A stretch of DNA of 64,000 bases from Roseimicrobium sp. ORNL1 (GCF_011044495.1 NZ_CP049143.1:5394001-5458000); one strand, 5' to 3'. Counted from the stretch's first letter, positions 49,526-59,700 are shown. Notes: a model not told the origin generated them from the sequence alone. Translations and numbers: made by a program.

Positions 49526-51787
49526 GTGTCCTCCGTCCTGAAACGCGTCCTCTTCGTCTGCACTGGCAACACCTGCCGGAGCCCCATGGCGGAGGCGCTC
49601 TTTCGTGGCATGGTGGCGGAGCGCGTGGATTACGATGTCCTCTCTGCCGGTGTCGGCGCGCATGAGGGAGATTTCCCCAGCACCCATACGGTACAGCTCC
49701 TGAAGCAGTTGGGCTTCGACCTTTCCGGCCACCGCAGCCGGCAGATCTGTCCGGACCTGCTCAGGGACGTGACCCACATCTTCGCCATGAGCGCGGGGCA
49801 TCTCCACGCCATCGAGATGATGTACCCGGAAGTGGCGGACAAGGTGTACCTGCTCAGTGAGTTCTCACCGGATGACAGCATCCGCGGGCGGGACATCATC
49901 GATCCCTTTGGCGGGAGCCGCCGCGACTACGAGCAGACGCTCAAGACGCTGCAAAAGCTCCTCCCGACCATCCTCGCTTACATCGACCAGACTTTCGATA
50001 AGAACCACCAACCCACCGCCACCGCGACCACACCGACTGCCCAGACCATGCACTCCTCCGCCAGCGCCATCGAACCCTCCGCCGCCAACTCCTCCGACGC
50101 GCTCGTGCAGAGCATCGCACTGGGCTCTGACCACGGTGGCGTGGAACTGAAGGACGCACTCGTGGCGCACCTCCGTGGCATTGGGAAGACGGTGCATGAC
50201 CTCGGCACGCATGGAAAAGACAGCGTCGACTTCCCCGACTTCGCGGAAGAAGTGTGCGCCCGCGTGCTGAGTGGTGAAGCGGACGCAGGCGTGCTGGTGT
50301 GCACCACCGGCATCGGCATGAGCATCACGGCGAATCGCCACCCTGGCATCCAGGCTGCGCTGGTGCATGATGCGAAGACCGCCGCCATCACCCGCGAGCA
50401 CAACTCCTCCAACGTGCTCTGCCTTGCCGGCACCACGACCTCCACGGCGGAGGGCATCGCGATTCTTGAGGCCTTCATTTCCACTCCCACCGCCAGCGGC
50501 GAACGCCACCTGCGCCGCGTGGGCAAGATGAACTCCCTGCGCAAGCGCGCTGCGGATGTGGTCCGCCAGAAGGACCCCGCCATCGCGGATGTCATCGAGG
50601 GCGAAGAGCAGCGTCAGCAGGGCAACATCGAACTCATCGCGAGCGAAAACTTCGCCAGCCGCGCCGTGCAGGCTGCGCAGGGTTCCTGCCTCACGAACAA
50701 GTATGCCGAAGGCTATCCCGCACGCCGCTGGTACGGTGGCTGTGAGGAAGTGGACAAGGCCGAGCAGCTGGCCATCGACCGCGTGTGCGAACTCTTCGGT
50801 GCGAAGTATGCGAACGTGCAGCCGCATTCCGGCTCACAGGCCAATGCGGCGGTGTACTTCAGCGTGCTGCAGCCCGGCGACAAGATTTTGACCATGAACC
50901 TGGCCCACGGCGGCCACCTTACGCACGGCCACAGTGCGAACTTCAGCGGCAAGTTCTACGAAGTGACGCATTACGGCGTGAGCGAGAAGGATGAGCGCAT
51001 CGACTACGATGCCCTTGCCAAGCAGGCGCAGGAAGTGAAGCCCAAGATGATTACCGCCGGCGCCAGCGCGTATCCGCGTGTGATTGACTTCGCCCGCATG
51101 GCGGAAATCGCCAAGAGCGTGGGCGCTTATCTCTTCGTGGACATGGCCCACATCGCCGGTCTCGTGGCCGGTGGCGTGCATCCTTCTCCGATGCCGTATG
51201 CGGACTTCGTCACTTCCACCACGCACAAGAGCCTGCGAGGCCCGCGCGGCGGCATCGTACTGACCAACCAGGAAGACCTCGCGAAGAAGATCAACGCCAT
51301 GGTCTTCCCCGGAACTCAAGGCGGCCCGCTCATGCACGTGATCGCGGCCAAGGCCGTCTGCTTCCACGAAGCGCTCCAGCCCGGCTTCAAGGCGTACCAG
51401 CAGCAGATCGTGAAGAACGCCCAGGCGCTCGCCGCAGAACTGGGTGCGCTCGGCTACCGCATCGTGAGCGGTGGCACGGACAATCATCTCATGCTCGTGG
51501 ACCTTCGTCCTCGTGGCCTGAACGGCAAGATCGCCTCCGAGACACTCGACCACGCCGGCATCACCGTGAACAAGAACGGCATTCCCTTCGACACCGAGAA
51601 GATCACCCTCGGCGGCGGCATCCGCGTCGGCACCCCTGCCGTCACGACCCGCGGCATGAAGGAAGCCGAGATGAAGCAAATCGCCGCATGGATCCACGCC
51701 GCACTCGAAGGCCGTGAGAAGCCTGAAGTGCTGGCGAAGATTCGCGGCGAAGTGGCAGAGCTGAACAAGCGGTTCCCGCTGCCGTAA
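49526..51787 (+). CDS. Fusion: LMW protein-tyrosine phosphatase - ribose-5-phosphate isomerase B - serine hydroxymethyltransferase
   Basis: One uninterrupted 753-residue frame holds three enzymes. (1) Residues 5-155 are a low-molecular-weight phosphatase with CTGNTCRS (Cys12, Arg18) and [10 protein letters not shown] (Asp126). (2) After a Thr/Ala/Ser-rich linker (160-192), residues 196-333 are RpiB with [11 protein letters not shown], Cys259 in [18 protein letters not shown] and [11 protein letters not shown]. (3) Residues 335-753 are serine hydroxymethyltransferase with [26 protein letters not shown] Lys568 in [14 protein letters not shown] and a normal C-terminus. All active-site residues are kept. 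The gene starts with GTG at 49526. Met335 could be an internal start for the third part. A terminator follows. Confidence 0.92.
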   Translation: MSSVLKRVLFVCTGNTCRSPMAEALFRGMVAERVDYDVLSAGVGAHEGDFPSTHTVQLLKQLGFDLSGHRSRQICPDLLRDVTHIFAMSAGHLHAIEMMYPEVADKVYLLSEFSPDDSIRGRDIIDPFGGSRRDYEQTLKTLQKLLPTILAYIDQTFDKNHQPTATATTPTAQTMHSSASAIEPSAANSSDALVQSIALGSDHGGVELKDALVAHLRGIGKTVHDLGTHGKDSVDFPDFAEEVCARVLSGEADAGVLVCTTGIGMSITANRHPGIQAALVHDAKTAAITREHNSSNVLCLAGTTTSTAEGIAILEAFISTPTASGERHLRRVGKMNSLRKRAADVVRQKDPAIADVIEGEEQRQQGNIELIASENFASRAVQAAQGSCLTNKYAEGYPARRWYGGCEEVDKAEQLAIDRVCELFGAKYANVQPHSGSQANAAVYFSVLQPGDKILTMNLAHGGHLTHGHSANFSGKFYEVTHYGVSEKDERIDYDALAKQAQEVKPKMITAGASAYPRVIDFARMAEIAKSVGAYLFVDMAHIAGLVAGGVHPSPMPYADFVTSTTHKSLRGPRGGIVLTNQEDLAKKINAMVFPGTQGGPLMHVIAAKAVCFHEALQPGFKAYQQQIVKNAQALAAELGALGYRIVSGGTDNHLMLVDLRPRGLNGKIASETLDHAGITVNKNGIPFDTEKITLGGGIRVGTPAVTTRGMKEAEMKQIAAWIHAALEGREKPEVLAKIRGEVAELNKRFPLP

Positions 51788-51829
51788 GTGGCGCTGTGAA
51801 TCGACAAGCCTCTTCGCGAGCGCGCAGAG

Positions 51830-51866
51830 GCCTCAAGGAGTGGGGGCATTCTTGCCCCCATTTTTT
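51830..51866 (+). terminator. Intrinsic terminator of the fusion gene, shared repeat type
   Basis: CTCAAGGAG is followed by TGGGGGCATTCTTGCCCCCA (8-bp stem) and TTTTTT, 54 bases after the stop. The hairpin and its flank repeat those at 30511 and 30626. Confidence 0.9.
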
Positions 51867-51949
51867 GTGTTTGGACTGCGAAGCGAAATGAGGCGCGAGC
51901 CTCCAAGGATCGGGGGCTGTTGCCTGTTCTTTTGCTCCAGATTTTTGTC

Positions 51950-53239
51950 TTACTTCGCAACACTTGTCCCCACTACTGGCGGCGCACTCCGAATCGCCGA
52001 CAACTTCGCCAGCTCCTCCGCGCTCAGAGCCCGATCAAACACCGCCACGCCGCCAATCCATCCCGTGAACCCGACGCTGCGGCTGCTGTGGATCACACGA
52101 CCGATGGTGAAGGGCCCACCACTCTGCGCATCCTTCGGCGTGTAGATGCCGTGCGGATACCACCACGGATTCAAGCTCAGCCCTACCAGATCGCGTGACA
52201 CCTCCTTACCGTCGAGCAACGTCACTTCCACTTTCGTGTAGCGATACTCACGTACCTCGACGCGCTCGTTGCCTTGTTCCCTCACCACATCCACGTGCAC
52301 CGGCTTGTCCTCTGGTGGGTTGTAGTACTGGTCTTTCGGGAAGGATTCATCCTCACCCTCCTGCTTGCCGGGCAGCTTCGCATAGTGGCCCTGCATGTAG
52401 GCCTGGTAGGCGGAGGAGATGAGCTTGTCCTGTTTGGGATTCTCCAGCCAGCGCTGGCCTGACTTGCCATTCAGCCAACCGATGAGTTCATCCGTGGCAT
52501 CATGAAACGTGGTCGCGAAGCACTGCCAGGAAGCATCCAGCGTGGTCGCAGGAGCATCCGCGGGAACTTCGGGCGATGCGCCGACGGAGTTGCACTTGTG
52601 CAGGGCATACTTGTTGAGGAAGGAACTCGCGCCGTTTTCAGACACATGGCCGCAGGCGCTGCCCACTTTGTTCAAGCCGGCAAAGAGCGCGTACTGCCGC
52701 TGGCCGCGCTCCACCTTCGCGATGCTGGCCGTTTCCTTCTGCTGCAAATCCGTGCCCTCATGCCAGATGCCTGCCAGCGCGTGATTGCCACTTTCGCGGA
52801 TGGCCCACACCACCACGGTCACCGACTTGCCCGCACCTTTGATGTCCAGAGGCGTATCATGCAACCTTGAACGAGGCACAAAGAGGAAGGGGCGGAAATC
52901 CGGGTCGGTCTCCTTCACGATGCGAATGGCCTCGCCAAACGGCCCGCGCCCGAGCTGGGGAAAGTCGGCATACGTCGCCTCGCGTCCTGCGCCCCAGTAG
53001 TCGCGGATGTAATTCGCAGCATCCAGCGGATAATCCGTGGAGGCACCCTTGGGCACATGCGCCGTGAAACGATGCGCGCCCTCAGGCTCACGCTTCACAA
53101 AATCCCAAAACGCCACGAGACCGGGCGTGCCAGTCACTACCGCCACACATTCAGAAGCAGCATCAGCAGCGCTCACGTTTCCGGCGGTGAAGGTGAGGGT
53201 GAGTGAAAGGGAGAGAAGGCATGCGGAGAAGACTTTCAT
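51950..53239 (-). CDS. Exported LamG/concanavalin-like domain protein
   Basis: A 429-residue protein with a signal peptide (about 1-24, FSACLLSLSLTLTFTAG). The family pattern is a jellyroll of the LamG/pentaxin-like type: GLVAFWDFVKREPEGAHRF near the N-terminus, a central strand SVTVVVWAIRESGNHALAGI, and the closing strand FTGWIGGVAVFDRALSAEEL. Such proteins are very common in verrucomicrobia and planctomycetes and probably bind carbohydrate outside the cytoplasm. The start at 53239 gives the proper signal peptide. Confidence 0.85.
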   Translation of the reverse strand: MKVFSACLLSLSLTLTFTAGNVSAADAASECVAVVTGTPGLVAFWDFVKREPEGAHRFTAHVPKGASTDYPLDAANYIRDYWGAGREATYADFPQLGRGPFGEAIRIVKETDPDFRPFLFVPRSRLHDTPLDIKGAGKSVTVVVWAIRESGNHALAGIWHEGTDLQQKETASIAKVERGQRQYALFAGLNKVGSACGHVSENGASSFLNKYALHKCNSVGASPEVPADAPATTLDASWQCFATTFHDATDELIGWLNGKSGQRWLENPKQDKLISSAYQAYMQGHYAKLPGKQEGEDESFPKDQYYNPPEDKPVHVDVVREQGNERVEVREYRYTKVEVTLLDGKEVSRDLVGLSLNPWWYPHGIYTPKDAQSGGPFTIGRVIHSSRSVGFTGWIGGVAVFDRALSAEELAKLSAIRSAPPVVGTSVAK

Positions 53240-53285
53240 GACTGGTTTCACTCTGGAACAGGCACTGGCTTGCGACAAGCCAGTC

Positions 53286-54428
53286 TCACGCTTGTCGCTT
53301 CGCCCACTGATTCGCCAGCAGCCCGTTGATGAACAACTGCAGCGGATGGTAAAACATAATCGGCAGCAGAATCAGCGAAAGGTCCGCGCGTTCTCCAAAG
53401 ATGAGCATGGCCAGCGGTACGCCCATCGCGAGAGTCTTCTTCACAGAGCAGAAGTAGGCAGCAATGTAGTCCTCACGATTCAGCTTCAGCGCGCGGCAGG
53501 ACACATGCACGAGCAGTGACACCAAGGTGAAGAGCACCATCACCGCGGCGATGGTCTGCACCGTCAGCCACGCCCCATGACGATGCCAGATATCTTCCTC
53601 AATCGAGTCGCAGAAGGCGGTGTAAACGATAAACAGGATGATGCCGTTCGAGAGGCGCGCGCTCCATTTCTTGTGCGCATCCACCCAGTCCTTGAGTCGC
53701 GGACGCAGCAGCATACCCACGCCAAAGGGCAGCAACGTGAGCAGCGAGATCTTCAGCAGCAGCGGCCCAAACTCCATCGCCGCGCCCGCGCCGCTGCGCT
53801 GCATGAGCAGGTGCACGAGCACGGGGGTGAGCACCACGCCGATGATGTTCGACAGCGCGGCATTGAACAAGGCACCTGGTGTATTCCCACGTGCTACCGC
53901 CGTGAGCACCACTGAGGTGGAGATGGTGGAGGGCAACACGCACAAGTACAGAAAGCCATCCAGGATGGAACCCGGAGCCGTGGCCCAAACCTTGGGCAGC
54001 ACATAGTTCATTCCCAATCCCACCAGGGGGAAGATAAGGAAGGTGAAAGCCTGGATGACCAGATGCAGACGCCAGTTCGCCGCGCCGCTCTTGATCCGCT
54101 CGATGGCGAGCGATAGCCCCTGCAGGAACAGGATGGTCGCGATGCCGACATTATTCAGGATATCCGGATGCAGCACGCCATGCCGTGAACCCGGCCCGGG
54201 AATCAGGAACGCCAGCAGCACAGCGATGCCCAGTCCAATGATGAAGCCATTGGCACGCAGCCAATGGACGGGTGGTGACGATGCAGGGGCGGGTTTCAAA
54301 ACGGATTCCAGTGAGAGGAGGGATACGAAGCTCCATGGAAGCGAGAGGCACCGGAGAGGCAAGACAGAATGAAACCGGCCTCCGCCACACGGACGACCAC
54401 TCCCAAAGCCATGACCAAAGGGTTTCAT
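53286..54428 (-). CDS. Bile acid:sodium symporter-like (SBF) transporter
   Basis: An integral membrane protein with about ten helices. The body starts LRANGFIIGLGIAVLLAFLI. Conserved regions are FLYLCVLPSTISTSVVLTAV, ALSNIIGVVLTPVLVHLL and FCSVKKTLAMGVPLAMLIF, which match the SBF_like/YocS-type branch with its crossover motifs. The transported solute is unknown; organic anions are usual. The N-terminal 40 residues from the ATG at 54428 look non-family, so a TTG at 54299 may be the true start and give a normal first helix. Confidence 0.85.
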   Translation of the reverse strand: MKPFGHGFGSGRPCGGGRFHSVLPLRCLSLPWSFVSLLSLESVLKPAPASSPPVHWLRANGFIIGLGIAVLLAFLIPGPGSRHGVLHPDILNNVGIATILFLQGLSLAIERIKSGAANWRLHLVIQAFTFLIFPLVGLGMNYVLPKVWATAPGSILDGFLYLCVLPSTISTSVVLTAVARGNTPGALFNAALSNIIGVVLTPVLVHLLMQRSGAGAAMEFGPLLLKISLLTLLPFGVGMLLRPRLKDWVDAHKKWSARLSNGIILFIVYTAFCDSIEEDIWHRHGAWLTVQTIAAVMVLFTLVSLLVHVSCRALKLNREDYIAAYFCSVKKTLAMGVPLAMLIFGERADLSLILLPIMFYHPLQLFINGLLANQWAKRQA

Positions 54429-54509
54429 CTTTACACTCGACGAACGCCTGAAGCCCGCGAACCTTCCCACGCTCACTGTGCCCGGTCATCCACTCACCCT
54501 CCCACCGCC

Positions 54510-55235
54510 ATGACAGCCATTGATGAAATCGCTCCAGATGTGTTTCGGCTCTCGGTCTATGCCGCAGACTACGACATGCAGTTCAATCACTTCCTGGTGC
54601 GGGATGAGGAGCCCCTGCTGTTCCACACGGGGCTGAGGGCCATGTTTCCCCTGCTGAAGGACGCCGTTGCCAGCATCATCGACCCGGCCACGCTGAAGTG
54701 GATTGGCTGGAGCCACTTCGAGTCCGATGAGTGCGGCTCCCTGAATGACTGGCTGGAACTTGCCCCGCAAGCCCAACCTGTATGCACTCTCGTTGGCAAG
54801 CTGGTGTCTGTGGATGACTTCTCCTCCCGCCCGGCGCGTGGCATGACGCAGGAGGATGTGCTCACCACCGGCAAGTACCACTTCCGTTTCCACCAGTCGC
54901 CCCACATCCCCCACGGCTGGGATGCGGGCGTGCTGATTGAGGAAACCCAGAAGACCCTCTTCTGCTCAGACCTGTTTCACCACTTTGGAAACACCGAGCC
55001 ACTTACGGAGGCGGACCTCATCGACCGCACCCGCGAGGGCATGAATCGCCTCAACCAGGGTCCGCTCTCCGGCTACATGCCCTACACCCGCCAGACGGAG
55101 GGCGTCCTGCGCCGGCTTGCTGAGCTGAAACCGCAGACGCTCGCCGTCATGCACGGCTCCTCCTACACCGGGGCTTGCGACCGGCTTCTGAACGACTTAG
55201 GCGGGGTCATCCGGGAGAACTTTGACGGGGCCTAA
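54510..55235 (+). CDS. MBL-fold (flavodiiron-type) hydrolase domain protein
   Basis: A 241-residue soluble protein with the metallo-beta-lactamase fold. The metal motif HFESDECGSL (His, Glu, Asp) is of the flavodiiron oxygen-reductase type (HxExD), and further ligands lie at HIPHGWDAG and FCSDLFHHFG. The C-terminal AVMHGSSYTG supplies the last His. There is no flavodoxin domain, so this is the stand-alone diiron module; oxygen or other small-molecule binding is the family expectation. The start at 54510 is directly before the fold. Confidence 0.88.
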   Translation: MTAIDEIAPDVFRLSVYAADYDMQFNHFLVRDEEPLLFHTGLRAMFPLLKDAVASIIDPATLKWIGWSHFESDECGSLNDWLELAPQAQPVCTLVGKLVSVDDFSSRPARGMTQEDVLTTGKYHFRFHQSPHIPHGWDAGVLIEETQKTLFCSDLFHHFGNTEPLTEADLIDRTREGMNRLNQGPLSGYMPYTRQTEGVLRRLAELKPQTLAVMHGSSYTGACDRLLNDLGGVIRENFDGA

Positions 55236-55388
55236 ACGCTCCCCTTCCCCTCATTCGGCCCATGAATAGCTTTCATGGTCCCTGCTTGCTTCTCACGCCC
55301 TCGTGAGTTGCGCATTGCAGGGGTGCGGGCTAGTCTGCCCACCCCGCTGCTGGCTTCCACGGCGGCATCCCCCGTCAGCACACACTCC

Positions 55389-56927
55389 ATGTCAGAACTC
55401 GAAAATCCCTTCCAGGAAACGCTTATCCAGCGCCACCGCGCGGAGCCCTGCACCGTGGTCATCTTCGGCGCCACCGGCGACCTGACGCATCGCAAGCTCA
55501 TCCCGGCGCTCTACAACCTGGCCGCAGGCGGCGACCTTCCCCCGCAGGCCAAGGTGGTGGGCTTTGCGCGTCGCGAGAAGACGGACGAAGGCTTCCGTGC
55601 GGAACTGGAAGAGGCGAACAAGAAGCATTCCCGCCAAGGCCATGACCCGGCTCTCTGGGCCAGCTTTGGAGCGAGCATCCACTATCACAAGAGCGAGTTC
55701 CAGGATCTCGAAGGCTACAAGTCCCTGAAGGCCCTCCTCGACAAGTTCGACGAAGAGCGTGGCGTGCCCGCCAATCGCCTCTTCTACCTCGCGAGCGCTC
55801 CGGAGTTCTTCGACGAAATCATGCTCATGCTCAAGCAGAGCGGCCTGAACGAAGGCCCCCAGGGCAAGTGGGCCCGTGTCGTGTGCGAAAAGCCCTTCGG
55901 CAAGGACCTGGCCACCGCCCGCCGCCTGAACCAGGTGGTGAACGATGTCTTCGCGGAAAAGGACACCTACCGTATCGACCACTACCTCGGCAAGGAGACC
56001 GCGCAGAACATCATGGTGCTGCGCTTTGCCAACGTGATGTTCGAGCCGCTCTGGAACAGCACTTACATCGACCACGTGCAGATCACCTGCGCGGAAAACC
56101 TGGGCATGGAAGGCGGACGCGGTGGCTACTACGACACCGCCGGCGCCCTGCGTGACATGGTGCAGAATCACCTCTTCCAGCTTCTGAGTCTCGTGGCCAT
56201 GGAACCCCCGAGCGACCTCGGCGCCGATGCCGTGCGTGACGAGAAGGTGAAGGTCATCCGCTCCCTGCGCCGCTACAAGGGACCGGAGGAAGTCGCGAAG
56301 AACATCGTGCGCGCCCAGTACACCGCGGGCAGCGTGGATGGCGTGGAGCGCGTGGGTTACCGCCAGGAAGACCGCGTGAATCCCGAGTCCAAGACCGAGT
56401 CCTACGTGGCGCTGCGCCTCTTTGTGGACACCTGGCGCTGGCAGGGCGTGCCCTTCTACGTGCGTGTGGGCAAGCAGCTCCCGAAGAAGGCCACGGAAAT
56501 CTCCATCCACTTCAAGGCACCACCCCAGGTCCCCTTCCCCACGCTTGAACAGCGCGGCACGCGCAATGTGCTTGTCATTCGCATCCAGCCGGATGAAGGC
56601 ATCTCCCTGCGCATGCTCTCGAAGCTCCCCGGCGTGCAGCTCCTCATGCAGCCCGTGAAGATGGACTTCCGCTACAGCACCAGCTTCGGCAAGGCCAGCC
56701 CGGAAGCGTATGAGCGCCTCCTGCTCGACGCCATGGCGGGTGACGCCACGCTTTTCGCCCGTCGCGACGAAGTGGAGAACGCATGGGCCTTCATCGACGA
56801 ACTCGAGAACGCCTGGCACAAGTCCGGCAATCCTCCGCCCATGTGCGAGTATCCCGCCGGCTCCTGGGGTCCCAAGGAAGCAGATGAACTCCTGCAGGCA
56901 GATGGCCGTGTATGGCGCCGCCTTTGA
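55389..56927 (+). CDS. zwf: Glucose-6-phosphate dehydrogenase
   Basis: A 512-residue enzyme that oxidises glucose 6-phosphate with NADP in the oxidative pentose phosphate pathway. The dinucleotide-binding N-terminus is VVIFGATGDLTHRKLIPALY, the substrate-binding signature is YRIDHYLGKETAQNI, and the rest matches the family to its normal end. The start at 55389 (MSELENPF) gives standard length. It is 23 bases upstream of opcA, in one operon. Confidence 0.97.
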   Translation: MSELENPFQETLIQRHRAEPCTVVIFGATGDLTHRKLIPALYNLAAGGDLPPQAKVVGFARREKTDEGFRAELEEANKKHSRQGHDPALWASFGASIHYHKSEFQDLEGYKSLKALLDKFDEERGVPANRLFYLASAPEFFDEIMLMLKQSGLNEGPQGKWARVVCEKPFGKDLATARRLNQVVNDVFAEKDTYRIDHYLGKETAQNIMVLRFANVMFEPLWNSTYIDHVQITCAENLGMEGGRGGYYDTAGALRDMVQNHLFQLLSLVAMEPPSDLGADAVRDEKVKVIRSLRRYKGPEEVAKNIVRAQYTAGSVDGVERVGYRQEDRVNPESKTESYVALRLFVDTWRWQGVPFYVRVGKQLPKKATEISIHFKAPPQVPFPTLEQRGTRNVLVIRIQPDEGISLRMLSKLPGVQLLMQPVKMDFRYSTSFGKASPEAYERLLLDAMAGDATLFARRDEVENAWAFIDELENAWHKSGNPPPMCEYPAGSWGPKEADELLQADGRVWRRL

Positions 56928-56950
56928 CTCGTAAGTAAACTTATCCAGTC

Positions 56951-58006
56951 ATGAGCATCGTACTCGACACTTCCACACTCGGTCAGGAAGTCCCGCTTGG
57001 ACGCGTGGACAAGGCCCTGAAGGAACTCTGGGGTCAGGATGAAGCGAGGACCAAAGCCTCGCTCATGAACTTCGCCATTTACAGCGAGGACCCCGAGTCT
57101 CTGGACGACAACACCCGCCGGCTCGAAGAAATCACGCTGGAACACGCCTGCCGTGGCCTGCTGATTCTCGTCCTGCCTTCCGAGGGTGAACCCAAGGCCC
57201 GCGCCTGGGTCACAGCCCACTGCCAGCTTCACGAAGGACACAAGTCCGTGTGCAGCGAGCAGGTCTCCTTCGTGCTCGAAGGCGGCAACATGAACCAGGT
57301 GCGCAACATCGTCTTCGCGCACCTCGATTCCGACCTTCCCCTCTTCTGCTGGTGGCAGGGTGAGCTCAGCTCGAACTTCAACGAGCGCTTCTACAGCGTG
57401 ATGGACCTGCTGTTCTTCGACAGCGCGACCTGGACCGACCCCGCTCGTGACATGGCGATCCTGCACACCGCGCTGACGGAGAAGACCTCGAAGTTCCGCG
57501 TGTATGACCTGAGCTGGCTGCGCTCGCACCTTTTCCGTACCGCTATTGCCTCCTGCTTCTCGGATGCGACGGCTCTCGCCGAGCTTTCGAAGCTGAAGAA
57601 GATGGAAATCAGCCACTGTCCCGGCCAGCGCATCAGCGCACTGCTCCTCGTGGCGTGGCTCGGTGTGCGCCTGAAGTGCACCCTGGGTACGGAGAACGGC
57701 AGCATCCGCCTCCAGCAACCCGAAGGTCAGGTGATTGAAGTGTACCTCACCGAAAGCAGCAGCAGCGGCAGCGAAGCGGTGCAGTCCGTCACGCTGTGCT
57801 CGGAGAATGCCTGCTTCAAGGTATCCCGCGACTGCGGCACCGCGTACATCAAGACGGATGTCTCCATCGGTGGCCACCATCACGAGCAGATGCTTCCGGC
57901 GGACCTCGTCACGGATGTGGAGTTGATCACTGAGCAACTCAGCCGCCTCGGTGGCCAGAGCCTGTACGGGCAGATGATTCCGATGCTGCGGGGATTGTTG
58001 GGGTGA
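56951..58006 (+). CDS. opcA: Glucose-6-phosphate dehydrogenase assembly protein OpcA
   Basis: A 351-residue protein that matches OpcA over its length (CRGLLILVLPSEGEPKARAW, LPLFCWWQGEL, YDLSWLRSHLFRTAIASCFS). OpcA is known in cyanobacteria and actinobacteria as an activator/assembly factor of Zwf. The position directly behind zwf supports the call. Confidence 0.93.
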   Translation: MSIVLDTSTLGQEVPLGRVDKALKELWGQDEARTKASLMNFAIYSEDPESLDDNTRRLEEITLEHACRGLLILVLPSEGEPKARAWVTAHCQLHEGHKSVCSEQVSFVLEGGNMNQVRNIVFAHLDSDLPLFCWWQGELSSNFNERFYSVMDLLFFDSATWTDPARDMAILHTALTEKTSKFRVYDLSWLRSHLFRTAIASCFSDATALAELSKLKKMEISHCPGQRISALLLVAWLGVRLKCTLGTENGSIRLQQPEGQVIEVYLTESSSSGSEAVQSVTLCSENACFKVSRDCGTAYIKTDVSIGGHHHEQMLPADLVTDVELITEQLSRLGGQSLYGQMIPMLRGLLG

Positions 58007-58023
58007 ATGCCAGCGAGTGTATT

Positions 58024-58328
58024 GTCGAAGCGAATACGCACTCAAGTCCCTGAGGCACCATTGGCCCTGCACCTTAACGCCCCTCCAAAAAAATGACGGT
58101 AGGGATGCGCTCCTGCGCGTCCGTAGATAGCGGGCGGTGGTGGTGGGTGATGGCACGTGGCGAGGCCGTTTGGTGCCGCAGCTCCGCACCTCCTCCGCCC
58201 ACCTGAAGTCGGACGCGCAGGAGCGCATCCCTACCGCATCTTTGGTGGAGGGACGTTTGCCTCAAATGGCATGGTGAGCGGAATAGCTTCGACTGGGCAT
58301 CATCAATCACCGCGAAGGGCATATGCTC
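58024..58328. repeat. Palindromic MITE-like element, copy B
   Basis: Related to copy A at 36714-37022. The best arms are 58097-58123 and 58210-58236, a perfect 27-bp inverted repeat of CGGTAGGGATGCGCTCCTGC followed by GCGTCCG. The outer GTCGAAGC at 58024 is matched inverted by GCTTCGAC at 58286-58293. Homology to copy A continues about 30 bases further. It fills the gap between opcA and the FAD oxidoreductase, together with about 80 bases of ordinary spacer up to 58405. Confidence 0.88.
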
Positions 58329-58405
58329 CACACCAAGCTGGAGCAAACATCCGCCATCAGACACGCGACCTCACGTGTGCTGCCGATTCCCAGGCAGCAC
58401 ACCTC

Positions 58406-59629
58406 ATGGATCTCCGCTCTGGGCACGCCTTCTGGCTCGTTCGCAATGGCATTCTGAATGCCTATCCCGCGCTCGACAAAGACCTGCGCTGTGACGTGGT
58501 CGTCGTGGGTGGTGGCATCACCGGAGCGCTGGTGGGGTACCATCTCTCGGAGGCCGGCATTTCCACGGTGGTGCTGGATCGACGCGACATCGGCTGGGGC
58601 AGTACTTCTGCCAGCACGGCGCTGCTGCAGTATGAAATCGACACCCCGCTCGTCGAACTGAAGGAGCGCTTGGGTGAAGAGACGGCCGCGCGCTGCTACC
58701 GCTCCTGTCGGGATGCCATCTACAAACTTCGCGACCTCACTCAGAAACTGGACGACGACTGCGGCTTCTCGCTCAAGCCAAGTCTCTTCATGGCGAAGCG
58801 CGCCAGTGACACCGCATTCATGAAGCACGAGTACACGGCGCGTGCAGAGGCAGGCTTCAAGCTCGAGTGGTGGAGCGCTCGCGACGTGAAGCGGCACATG
58901 AAATTCCAGCGCCCCTGCGCGCTCTATTCCCAGGACGGCGCGCAGGTGGATGCATTTCGTCTCACACATCGCTTGCTGGAGAAAGCGCAGACAGACTTTG
59001 GCCTGCGTGTCTTTGATCGCACGGAACTCAGCGATTACCGCGTCAGTGGCAGGCAGGTCCTGGTGAAGACGAATCGGGACTGCACCATCCGCGCGAAACA
59101 CATCATCTTCGCCACGGGTTATGAGTTCAAGCAACTCAGCGACCGCAAGCTGGTGAAGCTGCACAGTACCTTCGCCTTCGTGAGCGAACCCATGCCCGCC
59201 GGGAAACTGAAGCATCTCTGGCACGAGAACTGTCTTCTCTGGGAGAAGGCGGACCCCTATCTCTACATCCGCACCACCGATGACCATCGTGTGTTGATTG
59301 GCGGTGAGGACGAGGACTTCCGCGATCCGGAGAAACGCGATGGAATGATCGCCGCGAAGTCCGCGACGCTGCAGAGGAAGTTCCGACATTTGTTTCCCCA
59401 CATCAAGCTTGAGCCAGCCTTCTGCTGGGCAGGCACCTTCGGCGAGACTGAAGACGGGCTGGCCTACATCGGCCAGCTCCCCGAGTTCCCGCGCGCTTCG
59501 TTTGCCCTGGGGTTCGGCGGAAACGGGATCACCTACAGCGTGCTCGCTGCCGAGATCCTACGCGATCACGTTCTGGGGAACTCCAATGCGTACAGCGACC
59601 TCTATCGCTTTGACCGGCATGGTGGTTGA
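58406..59629 (+). CDS. FAD-dependent (DAO-type) oxidoreductase
   Basis: A 407-residue flavoprotein. The FAD-binding motif is DVVVVGGGITGALVGYHLSE near residue 30, and the second region AISTVVLDRRDIGWGSTSAS follows. The C-terminal FAWAGTFGETEDGLAYIG-like segment (seen as FCWAGTFGETEDGLAYIGQL) and GFGGNGITYSVLAAEI close the domain. It belongs to the D-amino-acid oxidase/glycine oxidase superfamily; the substrate is unknown. An in-frame ATG at 58157 is rejected because it would translate half of the palindromic element. Confidence 0.87.
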   Translation: MDLRSGHAFWLVRNGILNAYPALDKDLRCDVVVVGGGITGALVGYHLSEAGISTVVLDRRDIGWGSTSASTALLQYEIDTPLVELKERLGEETAARCYRSCRDAIYKLRDLTQKLDDDCGFSLKPSLFMAKRASDTAFMKHEYTARAEAGFKLEWWSARDVKRHMKFQRPCALYSQDGAQVDAFRLTHRLLEKAQTDFGLRVFDRTELSDYRVSGRQVLVKTNRDCTIRAKHIIFATGYEFKQLSDRKLVKLHSTFAFVSEPMPAGKLKHLWHENCLLWEKADPYLYIRTTDDHRVLIGGEDEDFRDPEKRDGMIAAKSATLQRKFRHLFPHIKLEPAFCWAGTFGETEDGLAYIGQLPEFPRASFALGFGGNGITYSVLAAEILRDHVLGNSNAYSDLYRFDRHGG

Positions 59630-59700
59630 TACCGAGAAGAGCTGGAAACAGACCTTGGTGGGAGACCTGTGAGGGGCCATTCAATCCCAAGGTGAAGCGC

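Noticed and set aside
55392-56819. Long 475-residue open frame antisense to zwf
   Set aside because: It is the complement of a clearly conserved gene with high GC third positions; the translation is His/Val/Glu-rich and has no family features.
58157-58405. Extended start of the FAD oxidoreductase
   Set aside because: The extension is translated palindromic repeat, and family members begin just before the FAD motif.
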